Counted from the first letter of the stretch, positions 1 through 32,714 are shown. The stretch is DNA of 37,500 nucleotides from Tubiluchus corallicola (GCA_030141605.1 JAQGDQ010000154.1:265001-302500), one strand, 5' to 3'. The notes: generated by a model not told the origin, from the sequence alone. Numbers and translations: made by a program.

Positions 1-164
1 CAGAGATAGAGATAGTTCTGTCTAATCTGCACTCCTACGAAAAGTTTTTGCAATGGTTTGCGTTCAGTACTTCAGTTTAGAATTAACTTGTTAAAGTTTC
101 GTATGCACGGGAACAAGTTCAGACCATTAATCGACCAACTTCGAAATACTCACAAAGTCACTCA

Positions 165-571
165 ACAAGCTAGGTCTAATAAGTTGCTTTTAATACTTGA
201 AGTGTTTGATAACAACTCAGGCTCATATTTTGGTATTAAGTGGCACATATCTATGCTCAAACATAAGTTGTCATCATTTCAACTGTTTCTAAAAATACCA
301 GGATCGAAATATTTCATACAGATTCTTGACATAAAATGACATAAAAACTAATATTATAAAACTCCACTAAAAGATCATTAATTCAGTTACGAGTTATAAA
401 TCATTAAGGCGCGTTGAGTGAGTCGAGAGTAATTCGCCGTGACGTTCATACTAGACAATAAATCAACTCTCAGCAACTGTCAGAGAGTTCCCAATTTCTT
501 GCTGACAGTAACTCGCAAAGTAGTTCAGACTTACGTTTTTTCTCAGAGAGAAAACTCGCTAGTCTGAAAGC
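165..571 (+). repeat. Dispersed repeat family A, copy 1
   Basis: Matches the reverse complement of 26366-26910 along its length. Shared blocks include GTTTGATAACAACT, CCAGGATCGAAATATTTCA, ATAAAACTCCACTAAAA and the end block GAGAGAAAACTCGC followed by AGTCTGAA. It lies in what should be intron 3 of ALP copy 1. No coding capacity is evident; the 93-residue open frame across it has no recognisable domain. Confidence 0.7.
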
Positions 572-1259
572 GCCGTTACCGAGATTATTGGTTCACACTA
601 CAATGGAACTACGACAGTGTAACAGCTTTATATCGAAATTAGTGATTTCTGAGTTTGATCGAATTCCGAAAAAGTCGTGACTAGGCCTGCATTTCAATCC
701 TGGCTTGCTTACTCCAAGGAGCAAAGAGTACTGTGACTGCTAGTTTTTTTGTAATAATAATAATAATAATAATACTAATTCTCAGCTTTGAGGCATATAT
801 GCTCAAAAGAGCCACTCACTCATGTTTAGTGCAAAATATTTCAGCTTTGAGCCATCTGTGACCCTTACATGACCTTTGACCTCGTCTCAGCAGATGTTTC
901 GACTCGTTTTCTAAAACGTTTACAAATGGCAAGATTATCACGATGCTTATTAAGCCCATGATAGGCCACACATGAATTTTAGGCCTTTATAACTGAACTG
1001 TGCCTGAATCAGGTGCCGAAAAATGAAACACAGTTATGGGCATGGGTTCCCGTCCTTCTGTTTTAAAATGGGCCCACAATTCTATCAGTAGTTTGGCCTG
1101 GATATTCATACAACAAAATATAACAAATGTTGCACGTCTTGCAAATGTTGTACCTGCGCGGCCACGAGGTTTATTGCATTATGAGGTTTTAAAAGGTATG
1201 CTCTATGAACGTACTATTTTATTGCTATCAATAGAGAAATCTTTTATGTTTGTGTACAG

Positions 1260-11466
<10,207 letters not shown>

Positions 11467-12764
11467 TGTGTGTGATAGTAGCTATCAAATAAGACGATAC
11501 TAAGAATATCGTATTTAGAGATCTTCTTGGTTTGTGAAGTACTCAAATGTTTTACAGATTATAAAGATCTGATGAATTATAAAAACCATAATCACTCGAC
11601 TTTGAAGGAATTTTAAATGTTAGAAATTTACAGGCACTCGCGAGATTTAAAGTGTATTCTAGATTTCTGTAGTGCAAAGTGTTTCAATGGCACATAAGTA
11701 GAAGAATAGTCTAAAAAATCTACGTAGTTTACGTGCAGAGCACGAAGATTTCTGACATCATAGACAGAAGTTAGAACCATGATGTTATGATTTTTTTCTG
11801 AAAAGCATTTTCCTATGTCTATGAACGGCCAAGATACCAACTTTACGTCCTCTCATTATTGATTTTAACTTTTTTAAAAAATTAAACTTTATAACGGTTG
11901 TTTTTATAACGGGTGATACATGCATAAAAGCAATTGTGGAGCCCAGCCAAGTTGTTCTCTAGTAGCGTTGGATAAGCGAGCCGTATGTACATCAAAATTT
12001 TAAATATTTGTAAATAAACGAAAAGCATTTAAAATTATTTTGTTAGATTGTATATAACTCATTCCAGAATAGTAGAATAGCACCTAAAAGTACGAGTGAG
12101 GCAGCTATAATGTTGTCATAGTAATAACAAAACTGTCATGAGAGTAAAATTATTATGCTTGGTTGTATAGTGGTAGTACGTGTGTGAGCGATGTGTGTAG
12201 CTGTTTATGGACGTTTGAGTAATGGCAAAGCTATAAGACTTGGATTAGGAAATAACACTTTTATTAAGTAACATCACAATATAATAAAATGATAGCAATG
12301 CCAAGCCCCTGATCTATGAGCCGTCCTCTTCATGAGTCCCTAGTCTAATCAATCTGCTGCGGGTGGCTTCACAGCACCCTTGCCAGGCTGCGTGCGCAGT
12401 CTGACAAAATGGGCAATTCCTTATTTGGAAGTCTGACGAATGAGCAGTCACGTGACGCCGCACCTTAATTTCCTTATTTGGGCTCTGGCTTCCTGAATAC
12501 TCTTCGTAGCCTAATTATCTGACATTTAACATATTTTAATAGCTTCTCTTTACTATGAGCTTGACTGAATATGCGCTTGAACAGGCATATACGCTTACGT
12601 GTCTGAAACAATATACATTTCGTTTAGGCGTTACTCTAATTAAAACATCTAGCAGGCTGCTCTTAGACAACACCCACCTTTTGATGACTACAGATTCCTA
12701 AGTTATTGACCTTTTGTTAACAACTTTGCTGACAAATTTTTAATTGATTTAATTTCATTTTATC
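11467..12764. other. Spacer between the ALP genes, first part
   Basis: No gene recognised. It holds the probable 3'UTR of copy 1 and a segment at 12111-12672 whose ends read TGTTGTC and GACAACA (LTR-like, but without target duplication). Confidence 0.6.
12013..12018 (+). terminator. Candidate poly(A) signal for ALP copy 1
   Basis: AATAAA about 550 bases after the copy 1 stop. It is a short motif in AT-rich DNA, so the assignment is weak. Confidence 0.3.
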
Positions 12765-12888
12765 AGTGATCACTACATAGAAGCGTACATAGTGATCACT
12801 ACATAGAAGCGTACACAGTGATCACTACATAGAAGCGTACACAGTGATCACTACATAGAAGCGTACACAGTGATCACTACATAGAAGC
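12765..12888. repeat. 26-bp minisatellite
   Basis: Almost five copies of a 26-bp unit beginning AGTGATCACTACATAGAAGC. Each unit contains the 10-bp palindrome AGTGATCACT. It lies about 1.1 kb before the ALP2 start. Confidence 0.95.
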
Positions 12889-13240
12889 CACCATGATACA
12901 AACTGAAAAGCTCAGGGAGACTAAGCATATCGAGATTAATTTGTTACTACAGGTGGTGCAGAGTAAACTCGTAACGTATTAGTGTACGAAGAACAGACAC
13001 TTCTTATGTAGTCAACGTACTTAACAGCCAAGAACAATCTAAATTCGCTCGAAAAAGTTAATAAAAACGAACTATACTATAGAAAAACGGTTAACTTGTT
13101 TTCAAGCTGAGAATAAGATAGAAACCAAATGTGGTTTAATTTTTTTCAAACTTGAGCGCAGAGTTGCGACAGTAAAGAAGTTCACAAAAGATTAATGCCA
13201 AAATCAACGAAAACAGGCGTTTTGAGTCATTACTGTCTTC

Positions 13241-13453
13241 TAATGGTTTAATATTGTATCTTCATTGTGTTTTGTAATGGTTTAATATTGTATCTTCATT
13301 GTGTTTTGTAATGGTTTAATATTGTATCTTCATTGTGTTTTGTAATGGTTTAATATTGTATCTTCATTGTGTTTTGTAATGGTTTAATATTGTACTTTCA
13401 TTGTGTTTTGTAATGGTTTAATATTGTATCTTCGTTGTGTTTTGTAATGGTCT
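13241..13453. repeat. 34-bp minisatellite
   Basis: About six copies of a 34-bp unit containing TAATGGTTTAATATTGTA and TTCATTGTGTTTTG. Changes between units are few, so the array is young. It lies about 0.5 kb before the ALP2 start. Confidence 0.95.
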
Positions 13454-13747
13454 AATAATAATACATACTATACACAAGAAACTTGCGTAATTAGAAAGTT
13501 AATTATCAAGCCTTTGTCCTCATTAGTTTAGCCTAAAGTAAATCAATTGAAAATCTTCGTACATTTTTTTGGTTCGATCCTTCGACGTGATTTATATTAG
13601 TAAACGTGGAAAAGTGCCAAAGTCTGGGCATTTCCTATCTACTAATTGTATTTGTCATTTAGCCCGGGTTTGATAATTTATCGATACTATATAATCAAAG
13701 GTCGTGCAGGTATGGATAGAGTACCGTATGTAAATAAATTGGCCGTG

Positions 13748-13755
13748 TATATAAA
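13748..13755 (+). promoter_or_regulatory. Possible TATA box of ALP copy 2
   Basis: TATATAAA about 150 bases before the copy 2 start codon. A second TATATAA is at about 13687. Both sit in AT-rich DNA, so this is a candidate only. Confidence 0.3.
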
Positions 13756-13907
13756 TAATTCTTAAGCAGAGGACATGGTATAGAAGGGTTTAAATATAGA
13801 AAGGTTTTGTCCGTTTTTGGAGAGACTGAAAAATAAAGTAGCTCGTTAATATTATTAATTGAAGTACTTCCTGAAACTGTGTGCTAGATCGATACTAGAC
13901 TTAAATA

Positions 13908-25524
<11,617 letters not shown>

Positions 25525-25613
25525 CATTGTTAATACATTAGTGGACGTTGTTAATTAAATTCTCTGGTATAGGTTACACGGTTACGTTATTTTCAAGATA
25601 AGGCAATTGTACT

Positions 25614-26170
25614 CATTAATTAATTAATTAATTGAATATTTAAAATGCATTAACATTAAAAATGGACAGGTGCATTGTACACACTTAAACTATTAACACA
25701 TAAATAGTACTTAGACAGTAGCCTGTTATAAATAAAACTAAAATCGTAATACATGTATATAAAAATCAGCCGTAATTAAATCCATAAGTCCATTAAATTT
25801 CTTATTAATTAAAAAGGCTTTTTGATTTGAACTTCTGAACATTATTGATTTTACGTGCATAAATTGGTAAATCATTCCATAATTCTGGTGCCGCTACGCT
25901 AAAACTAAGAGAACCATATGTGACAAGATTATAACGCCGTACAAGTGTCGATGAATTAATTGATCTAAGATTGCGATTGGCTTCAAAAAATCAGATATAT
26001 AGGAGGGCGGTAAATCATTCAGAGCGTTGAGTGTTAACAAGAGAATTTTGTATTTTATTCTGAAAGAAACGGGCAACCAGTGCAATTGCGTGAAAGCAGA
26101 AATTATGTGATCATATTTACGAGTGTCTGTAATAATTCGGGCTGCTGTATATTTTCTTCATGTTACCTCT
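25614..26170 (-). mobile_element. Truncated non-LTR retrotransposon, reverse transcriptase C-terminus
   Basis: On the minus strand, about 26146 to 25805, the frame reads AARIITDTRKYDHII..., QLHWLPVSFRIKYKILLL..., ALNDLPPSYISDFLKP, then after a frameshift near 25980 NRNLRSINSS... and FSVAAPELWNDLP, ending in a stop. This is the typical end of the second open frame of LINEs of the L2/CR1/jockey kind. The 5' part is missing. (ATTA)n at 25614-25634 may be its 3' tail. It is a dead copy. Confidence 0.85.
25731..25736 (+). terminator. Candidate poly(A) signal for ALP copy 2
   Basis: AATAAA about 207 bases after the stop of copy 2, at a plausible 3'UTR distance. It lies before the opposite-strand retrotransposon remnant. 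Confidence 0.4.
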
Positions 26171-26365
26171 CAAGTTACCAGTTGTGGCATTATATCAAGT
26201 GTTATTATGTAATTTTGAAATACTAAAAAAGTACTGAAATGGAAGATATTTTGAAAAATCATTGTTGATATTGATAACTAACATCGAGCTGTTAAGATAA
26301 TATGTTTATTTCTTTAGTCATAGCAGTATCATGTAACTAAACAACAATAATGAAACAAATCATTG

Positions 26366-26910
26366 CCGTCTTCAGACTTGCGAGTTTTCTCTCTCGCAAG
26401 TGTGAACTGCTTTGCGACTTACTGTCAGTTACTGCCAAGTGTGAACTGCTTTGCGACTTACTGTCAGCGAGAAATTGCAAAATCTCGGATAGTTGCTGCA
26501 ATTTGAATTCCTGCGAGTTACTCTCGACACTTCTCGCAGTGAATAGAGACAGGAGTGTCAACTTGCGCTTACTGTCGGAGAGTAACTCGCAGCACGTTTT
26601 GCTCTCTAGTCTGAAAATGTTTGCGAGTTACCTGACTAGAAAATTCGGTAGCCTAGCCGTTAATGCGTTACAACTGGTAACTGAATTATTGATTTTTTTA
26701 GTGGAGTTTTATACAGTTTTTAGTTTATGAGACACTATCAATTTATGTCAGGGATCTGTTTGAAATATTTCGATCCTGGTATTTTTAGAAATGACGACAA
26801 CTTATGTTTGTTGCATAGATTTGAGCCGCTTAATAACAAAACATGGACTTCAGTTGTTATCAAACGCTTCAAATATTGAAAGCAGTTTACTGTAAGTACA
26901 GCTCTGTCAG
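26366..26910 (-). repeat. Dispersed repeat family A, copy 2 (inverted, downstream of ALP2)
   Basis: Reverse-complement relative of 165-571. It contains an internal 39-bp tandem duplication (26401-26439 and 26440-26468, unit beginning TGTGAACTGCTTTGCGACTT). Many short CTCGCA / TGACAGTAA motifs recur, like subterminal repeats of DNA transposons. A solo LTR interrupts the left side at 26917. Confidence 0.7.
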
Positions 26911-26916
26911 GGAAAT

Positions 26917-27269
26917 TGTTCTGGAGATCGCTGACGTCAAGTAGAATTGCATAGAACATCGTAGAATGTTCCGTCGGAATGACCGCCTTAGCGTCTGCAT
27001 TGTTCTCGAACATTTGTTCGAGAAGCTTCAGCAGTGGGCTATATAAGGCGAAGCAGGCTGCCGACACGGGATCGCACATGGCACACAGAGCACGCAGATC
27101 TTACACGGACTTATACTACGCATTTATACTTAAACGCTTCCCAGATTTTCACGTTTAGTATAATCATTTCTCGTTCCTTCATACTTGTGTTGTAAGAATT
27201 CACGCTCAATAAAGTAATAATATTTTCTGGTTTTCTCTACGAGCCTTCCGAGAGAAACATAACACAACA
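26917..27269 (+). mobile_element. Solo LTR of a retrotransposon (353 bp)
   Basis: Begins TGTT and ends AACA. Exactly flanked by the 5-bp direct repeat GAAAT (26912-26916 and 27270-27274). Inside, a TATATAA box (27040-27046) is followed 162 bases later by AATAAA (27208-27213), the usual LTR order. No internal retroviral-type genes are next to it, so it is what remains after recombination between two LTRs. Lineage cannot be told; 5-bp duplications are usual for Ty3 and BEL types. Confidence 0.85.
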
Positions 27270-27274
27270 GAAAT

Positions 27275-27945
27275 AATACCTGGATTACGCAAACAGGTTA
27301 ACTTTAAAATCTCTGATGACAAACCGACAAGGTGCTTTATATAATCCGCAAGACACTTTCTTGATGGACATCAATACGGGGATGTTATGCCACTAAATCC
27401 GATTTCAAATAGCAAAATAATCATAATCTGTCATATTAGCAAATATGATAGTTATTCGTGGGCTGAGAAAGAGGGGCGAATAACACGTACGCATCACTGC
27501 TTAATATCACATCTTGTAACATTTGATGTGTTTATATTTCCAAGTGAATTCTAATACTCCATGGATAAATACCTTCCTCTAGGCAACAGTCACGGATAAT
27601 CCAAACCGCTTGAGTGATAGGATAATACAAACACAAATACACTCCTCATCCGTGAATAATAATATTGACTCTTGTTTAAGCAAATCGTTCTTCTTTGCTA
27701 GATTGTGCAAGGCTCTGACATTTTGCGCACTTCTTTACCTTTTTTCACTTTTGTAAAATATCTAACAGCAGGGAATCCGTCAACGCATCCCGCAACACAG
27801 CTAGAAGATTTTTACACCAGCCCACTGTTATGTAGATTGGTAGTTGCAACACTTCATTTTTCATTGTGTTTTCGTTTAACAATAAGTTTTAAGTTATATC
27901 TTGAATAATGTAAAAATCCATGCTTCTCTTTGTCAAGAACCAAAG
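27275..27945. other. Non-coding stretch
   Basis: No gene, RNA or repeat recognised. A 67-residue open frame at 27705-27908 has no domain or splice context that supports it. Confidence 0.5.
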
Positions 27946-27949
27946 TGAT

Positions 27950-28020
27950 AGTTAGTTAGTTAGTTAGTCAGTCAGTCAGTCAGTCAGTCAGTCAGTCAGT
28001 CAGTCAGTTAGCTAGTTAGT
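27950..28020. repeat. (AGTC)n/(AGTT)n tetranucleotide microsatellite
   Basis: GTTA units on the left, a run of GTCA units, then GTTA/GCTA again. The same motif recurs at 31775-31867 and briefly at 7418. Confidence 0.95.
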
Positions 28021-29090
28021 TTATTAACCATAATAATAGTTACATATACATAACATACACAAATGGGGTAACCGATATTTACGGTCCATATTAAATAAAT
28101 GCATTATTACACGGCTATCATTAAGCACCAGAAGATGAAGAAAATATTAAAGTAAAACACTAAATTATGTACCTGTTACTTACCAAACGTATTTAAAAGT
28201 TCAAAGCATAAGTTAAACGTATAAACCTATTTTGATATGAAAAGAGTTCGTTTAAATTATTCTAATCTACATTAGGATATTGCCGCCTAATAATTATGTT
28301 CTGTTACTGTACAAACAGCTATCACATCATCCTCTGTTTGAATTTACCCACGTTGTCTGAACTTGTCTCAACCTATTCTTACGCTGCTTATCATATCATC
28401 TTCCGAGGAAAAGCTATTGTTACTCGACCTGATCAGGTACATAGTTCGGGTAACCCGTCACTAAATCGGTTTACCTGGTCTATAAAAGAATATAAAACAT
28501 GTACACGTAAGCATGTCCACTGCAGGCTTTGTGCCTGTAAAAGAAAGTAATCAAGCTATGTGTGAAGATTATCTAATCACTTAAATGTAATTTGCTTATG
28601 TACCTTTCCTCATATGAAACAGTGCATAATGTGTCTGCTACGTTCCTTTTTCATGTGCAGTTTTTCTTAAATTACATGCTGCTTAATTGGCTTTGATGAA
28701 TGCAACAATTGTGTAATACGCCAGCATTCATTTCTACTGATGCGTATCTTACAGAATGTCTATTTCTCCTAAAAGAATTTTAATTGTACTTACAGTTGAT
28801 ATCAACTACATTATTGCCAACTACAAACTACAGAAAACCCATCTTAGATGTTCTATTCAATCTATTGTGCTGTCATAAAATACTAAACTCGTTACCAAGG
28901 ATACATCCGTTAGTTCTATGTTACCTAGGATTCGAATTTCTTGGATAACGCAAAACAAAATGAGACCATAAGGTGCCACACACTCTCTGGAGCAAGCTAA
29001 AAAGTCCTAGAATAACTTTCTAATGCACTACAAACTGGAATTATCACTGTTCAATTGTGACGTCATCAAATTCAAGTGTCATTCTTAAAG
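28021..29090. other. Non-coding stretch upstream of the RS-rich candidate gene
   Basis: Nothing recognised. An 84-residue open frame (28296-28550) has no family features. Confidence 0.5.
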
Positions 29091-29115
29091 GAAGGGTACA
29101 AGCTGGTCTAGTGAA

Positions 29116-29504
29116 ATGGATCGTAAGTAACATTACCTGTCAGCTTTACTATTTTGTCTAACATGTATAATCTACCTTGTCTATTTGCTAACCGTATTCT
29201 TGTCACTTGTACACCTACAAAACTATAAGTTATTGTTTCACAAACTACTTTGCGAAAGAGTTTTTGCTTTGTAGGACAAAGATCTCCCAGTAGATCCAGG
29301 AGGAGCCGTTCTAGGGGAGGACGGAGGTCGGCACCAAGGCGCCTCCACAGTCAAAGTCGCAGATCAAGAGGTGGAAGATCCCAGAGTGGTGGAAGAAGCA
29401 AGAGTAGAACACGCAAGGCCAATCCAGGTCTGGAGAAATCCTCAGTTTGGGGGGAAGGTAGAGACGAGCTATACAACTCCTTACTGTATTGCACCTTACT
29501 GTAG
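29116..29504 (+). CDS. Candidate two-exon gene for a small RS-rich protein
   Basis: Exon 1 is ATGGATC (29116-29122) followed by the strong donor GTAAGT. After a 152-base intron with a T-rich tract and acceptor TTTGTAG, exon 2 (29275-29504) continues in frame. The product is 78 residues, starting MDRQRSPSRSRRSRSRGG, with many RS/SR and RGGR pairs to about residue 55, then a short non-repetitive tail. RS domains are typical of splicing factors and some nuclear-membrane proteins; no RNA-binding or other domain is visible. A donor-like GTAGAG at 29457 could lead to further exons, so the tail is uncertain. A second frame is also open across the exon (29275-29592). Confidence 0.45.
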
Positions 29505-29904
29505 AAAAGTGCGAAGGAGCCTAAAAGAGCCTAGATGCCTAAACAAGTCTTACCACTTTGTCAAAAGCTTCCATTTGCAAAATTGGACATAGTCGGAAAT
29601 TTATTGTTTTTCCCCAATATATATCTTGCAACAAAAAATCACAAAAAATAGTTTGTTTCAACCACGAAATTATGTGTAGTCCAGTGCTGAGAAAATTACA
29701 CAAACGTTCATTGAAGACAAGAGAAGCACTTCTTCTATACACCACAGACATTGTGCTTATGGACATTTAAATTAGTTGAAGATGCGGCTTTTGTTTAAAA
29801 ATAGAAACCACGTGCTACACTTAGATTCATGCGTGTACAAGCATCTGATCTGTTTATTCTTGTCAATATGGAATAATATGTGCAAATTAGTGTCATTGAA
29901 AGCC

Positions 29905-29910
29905 AATAAA
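29905..29910 (+). terminator. Candidate poly(A) signal after the RS-rich gene
   Basis: AATAAA about 400 bases after the stop codon of the candidate gene, in CCAATAAAACC. Confidence 0.35.
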
Positions 29911-30045
29911 ACCTCTTCTCTTCCAACACTTCTGCGTGCAAGAAATTCCCGGTCAGCAGATGGACAACGGCCTTGATTTTAAATTTTGTTTCGAATCTAA
30001 TCGTACAGCCACACTGTTAAAAAAAACCGCAGAAGCCACTAGAAG

Positions 30046-30540
30046 ATAATAGTATTTCAGGATATTTTCACATAATTTAGGCTGTGTTTCATTTTCGTTA
30101 AATTACGTCCAGTCATCAGCGCTCAGAGTCAATGAAGCCGTGGAGTAAAAGTCGATGCATGCATGGAATCATCATTGGTTGTCCTGCCAGTAAAGGGGTA
30201 ACATGCATCTCTTTGCAAAAGTACAATAACTTGTACAAACGTTTTTTATCTCTTCTCTTTAGGAACATGTTCAGGAACTTTCTTCTCTTTATAGAGGAAC
30301 AAAAAAATCGATAGAATAATGTCATTGTAACAGTGTGGGGTCTGTCCGCCATCTTGAATTCTAAAATCGCCACCGTGTAAAATTATCCAGGCTCATAGTT
30401 CAACTGCTGCAGAATATTATACTAAAGTCTAAAATCAACATTTTGGGTTCTGAATTTTAGCTTTTGTATTCCATTTGAAAGAGATAGTATTTAAGGATAT
30501 TTTCACATAATTTATGTTGTGTTTCATTTTGGTTAAATTA
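30046..30540. repeat. 58-bp direct repeats bracketing dispersed repeat C
   Basis: The block at 30046-30105 (TATTTCAGGATATTTTCACA...) recurs at 30483-30540 with a few changes. Between them lies the 374-bp unit 30109-30482, which also occurs alone at 32345-32714. Confidence 0.8.
30109..30482. repeat. Dispersed repeat family C, copy 1
   Basis: About 374 bases from CCAGTCATCAGCG to TATTCCATTTGAAAG, over 90% like 32345-32714 by eye. Open frames occur on both strands. The minus one (30373-30116) reads MADRPHTVTMTLFYRFF... and is broken in copy 2; the plus one reads GIIIGCPASKGVTCISLQ. Neither matches a family I know. Confidence 0.85.
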
Positions 30541-30545
30541 CCCTC

Positions 30546-31130
30546 ACCCAGCAGGTGATCTAGAGAGCAACGAGAAGGTAAGCCGAAGCAAAATGTCGGA
30601 CATTCACTACCGTGGACATTGTAACCGGCCAGTTAAGTACGAAACAAAGGGAGCCCGGTATAGACCGAACCAAAGGCAAATGAAAAATGAGTCACAGTTC
30701 ATGCACCTTTAAGTCTTTTAAGGAGATTTGCTGTCGTATGTCAATGACAGTTATTGCCATTATAAAAGTAGAGGTTTTATTAAGTTGTAGTTTATTGCCG
30801 TTTTTTATGCAATTCAGCAAATTGCCGGAATCACCAACATACAGCTACAGATGCTATTCAATGGGGTTATTAGTGGTGAGACAAGAAACCAGCTCATTAA
30901 GGCTGTCCTTCTTAGATAACAGCAAACTGCAAAGATAATTTAACCATGGTCGGATGTAAATACACCCCCTGTGTATGATGTAAACAGACAGAACCAGTAC
31001 GGCGAACAAAGCCGCCCAGAGCAAGTGAGGAACCCATTCATTCACAGATCAGCCTGTGTGGCTATTCTTAACTTCATTTGCCAAAGCATACGCCTTGACT
31101 ACTCGGCTATTCCTCTCATTTACTTCCCTG
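30546..31130. other. Non-coding stretch
   Basis: No gene recognised. A short frame at 30591-30710 begins MSDIHYRGHCNRPVKYETKG but stops after 39 residues and has no known motif. Confidence 0.45.
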
Positions 31131-31134
31131 TAGC

Positions 31135-31240
31135 GTTGTGTTGCTGTTGTTTCTGCTGCTACCGTTGTTGTTGCTGCTATTGCTGCTGTTGTTTTCACTG
31201 CTGCGGTTGCTGCTCCATTTGCTCTTGTTGCTGGTTCTGA
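31135..31240. repeat. Imperfect (CTG/TTG)n triplet region
   Basis: GTTGCTGTTGTTTCTGCTGC and variants. The Cys-rich open frame over it is an artefact of the triplets. Confidence 0.8.
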
Positions 31241-31771
31241 TGAATAGCCTGCAGATGTTTATTACGAATCGTCGCTTAAGTCTACCATGGCAATTCTAGG
31301 AGTTATAAAATGTTAGTTTCAATTTTTCGAAATCTTCACTGTCCCAGAACGAGGACGGTGAATTCTTGGGGTGTTTTAGTGATTGTTATAAATAAGTTTT
31401 CACTAAACACAAAAGGTTAAACAATTATTATATAATTATGATGTGGCTTATATGGACTGACAGCGTACAAGCAAGTCAGTAGTAATTCAATGAAAAATGT
31501 CAGTTATTTTTGCTTTGACTTCAAGGCGAAAACAATTTAAAATTGTTGTTTTTAGGTTTTCGGGTCTCCGTGTACACGTAAAGGAAAAGTTTTACATATT
31601 TATGTAGATTAGTCTTCATTCACAGCCTCCTATAATAGCTCACTGATTGATGCTAGGAGCTGTTCGTTATATATTTAGATGGGTACAAATCACATTTGCA
31701 TCAGAATCTCTTGCTAACGCTAGATCTTTATCGAATTACTAAGAGGCAAGAAAACTCTTTGCCTTTCGAAA

Positions 31772-31880
31772 GTCAGTCACTTAGTCAGTCAGTCAGTCAG
31801 TCAGTCAGTCAGTCAGTCAGTCAGTCAGTTGGTCAGTCAGTCAGTCAGTCAGTCAGTCAGTCAGTCAATCAATGAGACTG
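31772..31880. repeat. (CAGT)n tetranucleotide microsatellite
   Basis: About 23 CAGT units with one GGTC interruption, followed by decaying copies up to about 31960. Confidence 0.95.
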
Positions 31881-32344
31881 TCAATTAGTCAGTTATTCAG
31901 ACAGACAATTATTCAGCAGTAGAGTTAGTCAATTAGTCAGCAAGACGGCCAAGCAATCAGCTAAGAGCAGTCAGTCTTTTGAACGATCAGATAGTCAACG
32001 ATGGTGCCAGTTTCCTAGCAAAAAACTAATATATTATTTTTATACATTATTTACATTTTTACATTTTACATTATAATATTTAAACAAACTATCTTCATAA
32101 CAAATATTATTTTCATCTTTGTCCTGTTTATGCTAACAATTTGCAACTCTAAGTCTCTTGCGTTGACAGATGCGTTATTAGATTTGTGCTCTTAATAACG
32201 TGATCCTCACAATTTTGATCACCTCTGCGTATATATAATTTGGCTCGTTATCACGTATTATGATGGGCAAATCTCGTTTGTAATCACGCCTCTGGCTAAA
32301 ACTGCATCAAGTGATTTTCATCAACCTTCTACCAGCTTCAGCTT

Positions 32345-32714
32345 CCAGTCATCAGCGTTCAGAGTCAATGAAGCCGTGGAACAAAGGTCGATGCATGCAT
32401 GGAATCATCATTGGTTGTCCTGCCAGTAAAGGGGTAACATGCATCTCTTTGCAAAAGTACAATAACTTGTACAAACGCTTTTTTATCGTAGGAGTCATGT
32501 TCAGGAACTTTCTTCTCTTTATAGAGGAACAAAAAATCGATAGAATAATGTCATTGAAACAGCATGGGGTCTGACCGCCATCTTGAATTCTAAAATGGCC
32601 ACCGTGTAAAAATTATCTAGGCTCATAGTTCAACTGCTGCAGAATATTATACTAAGGTCTAAAATCAACATTTTGGGTTCTGAATTTTAGTTTTTTTGTA
32701 TTCCATTTGAAAGA
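32345..32714. repeat. Dispersed repeat family C, copy 2
   Basis: Same orientation as 30109-30482, about 2.2 kb away. It lacks the 58-bp direct repeats seen around copy 1 and carries a small replacement near 32486. Confidence 0.85.

Noticed and set aside
1036-1259. Open frame leading into the first ALP1 exon, with MGMG near its start
   Set aside because: It superficially recalls the GDGMG loop but lacks the surrounding residues. A clear ACAG acceptor at 1259 shows that this is intron 3 sequence.
13570-13579. Perfect B-box-like GGTTCGATCC
   Set aside because: No A box or foldable tRNA was found upstream.
26738-27079. 113-residue minus-strand open frame
   Set aside because: It runs across the boundary between dispersed repeat A and the solo LTR and has no conserved domain.
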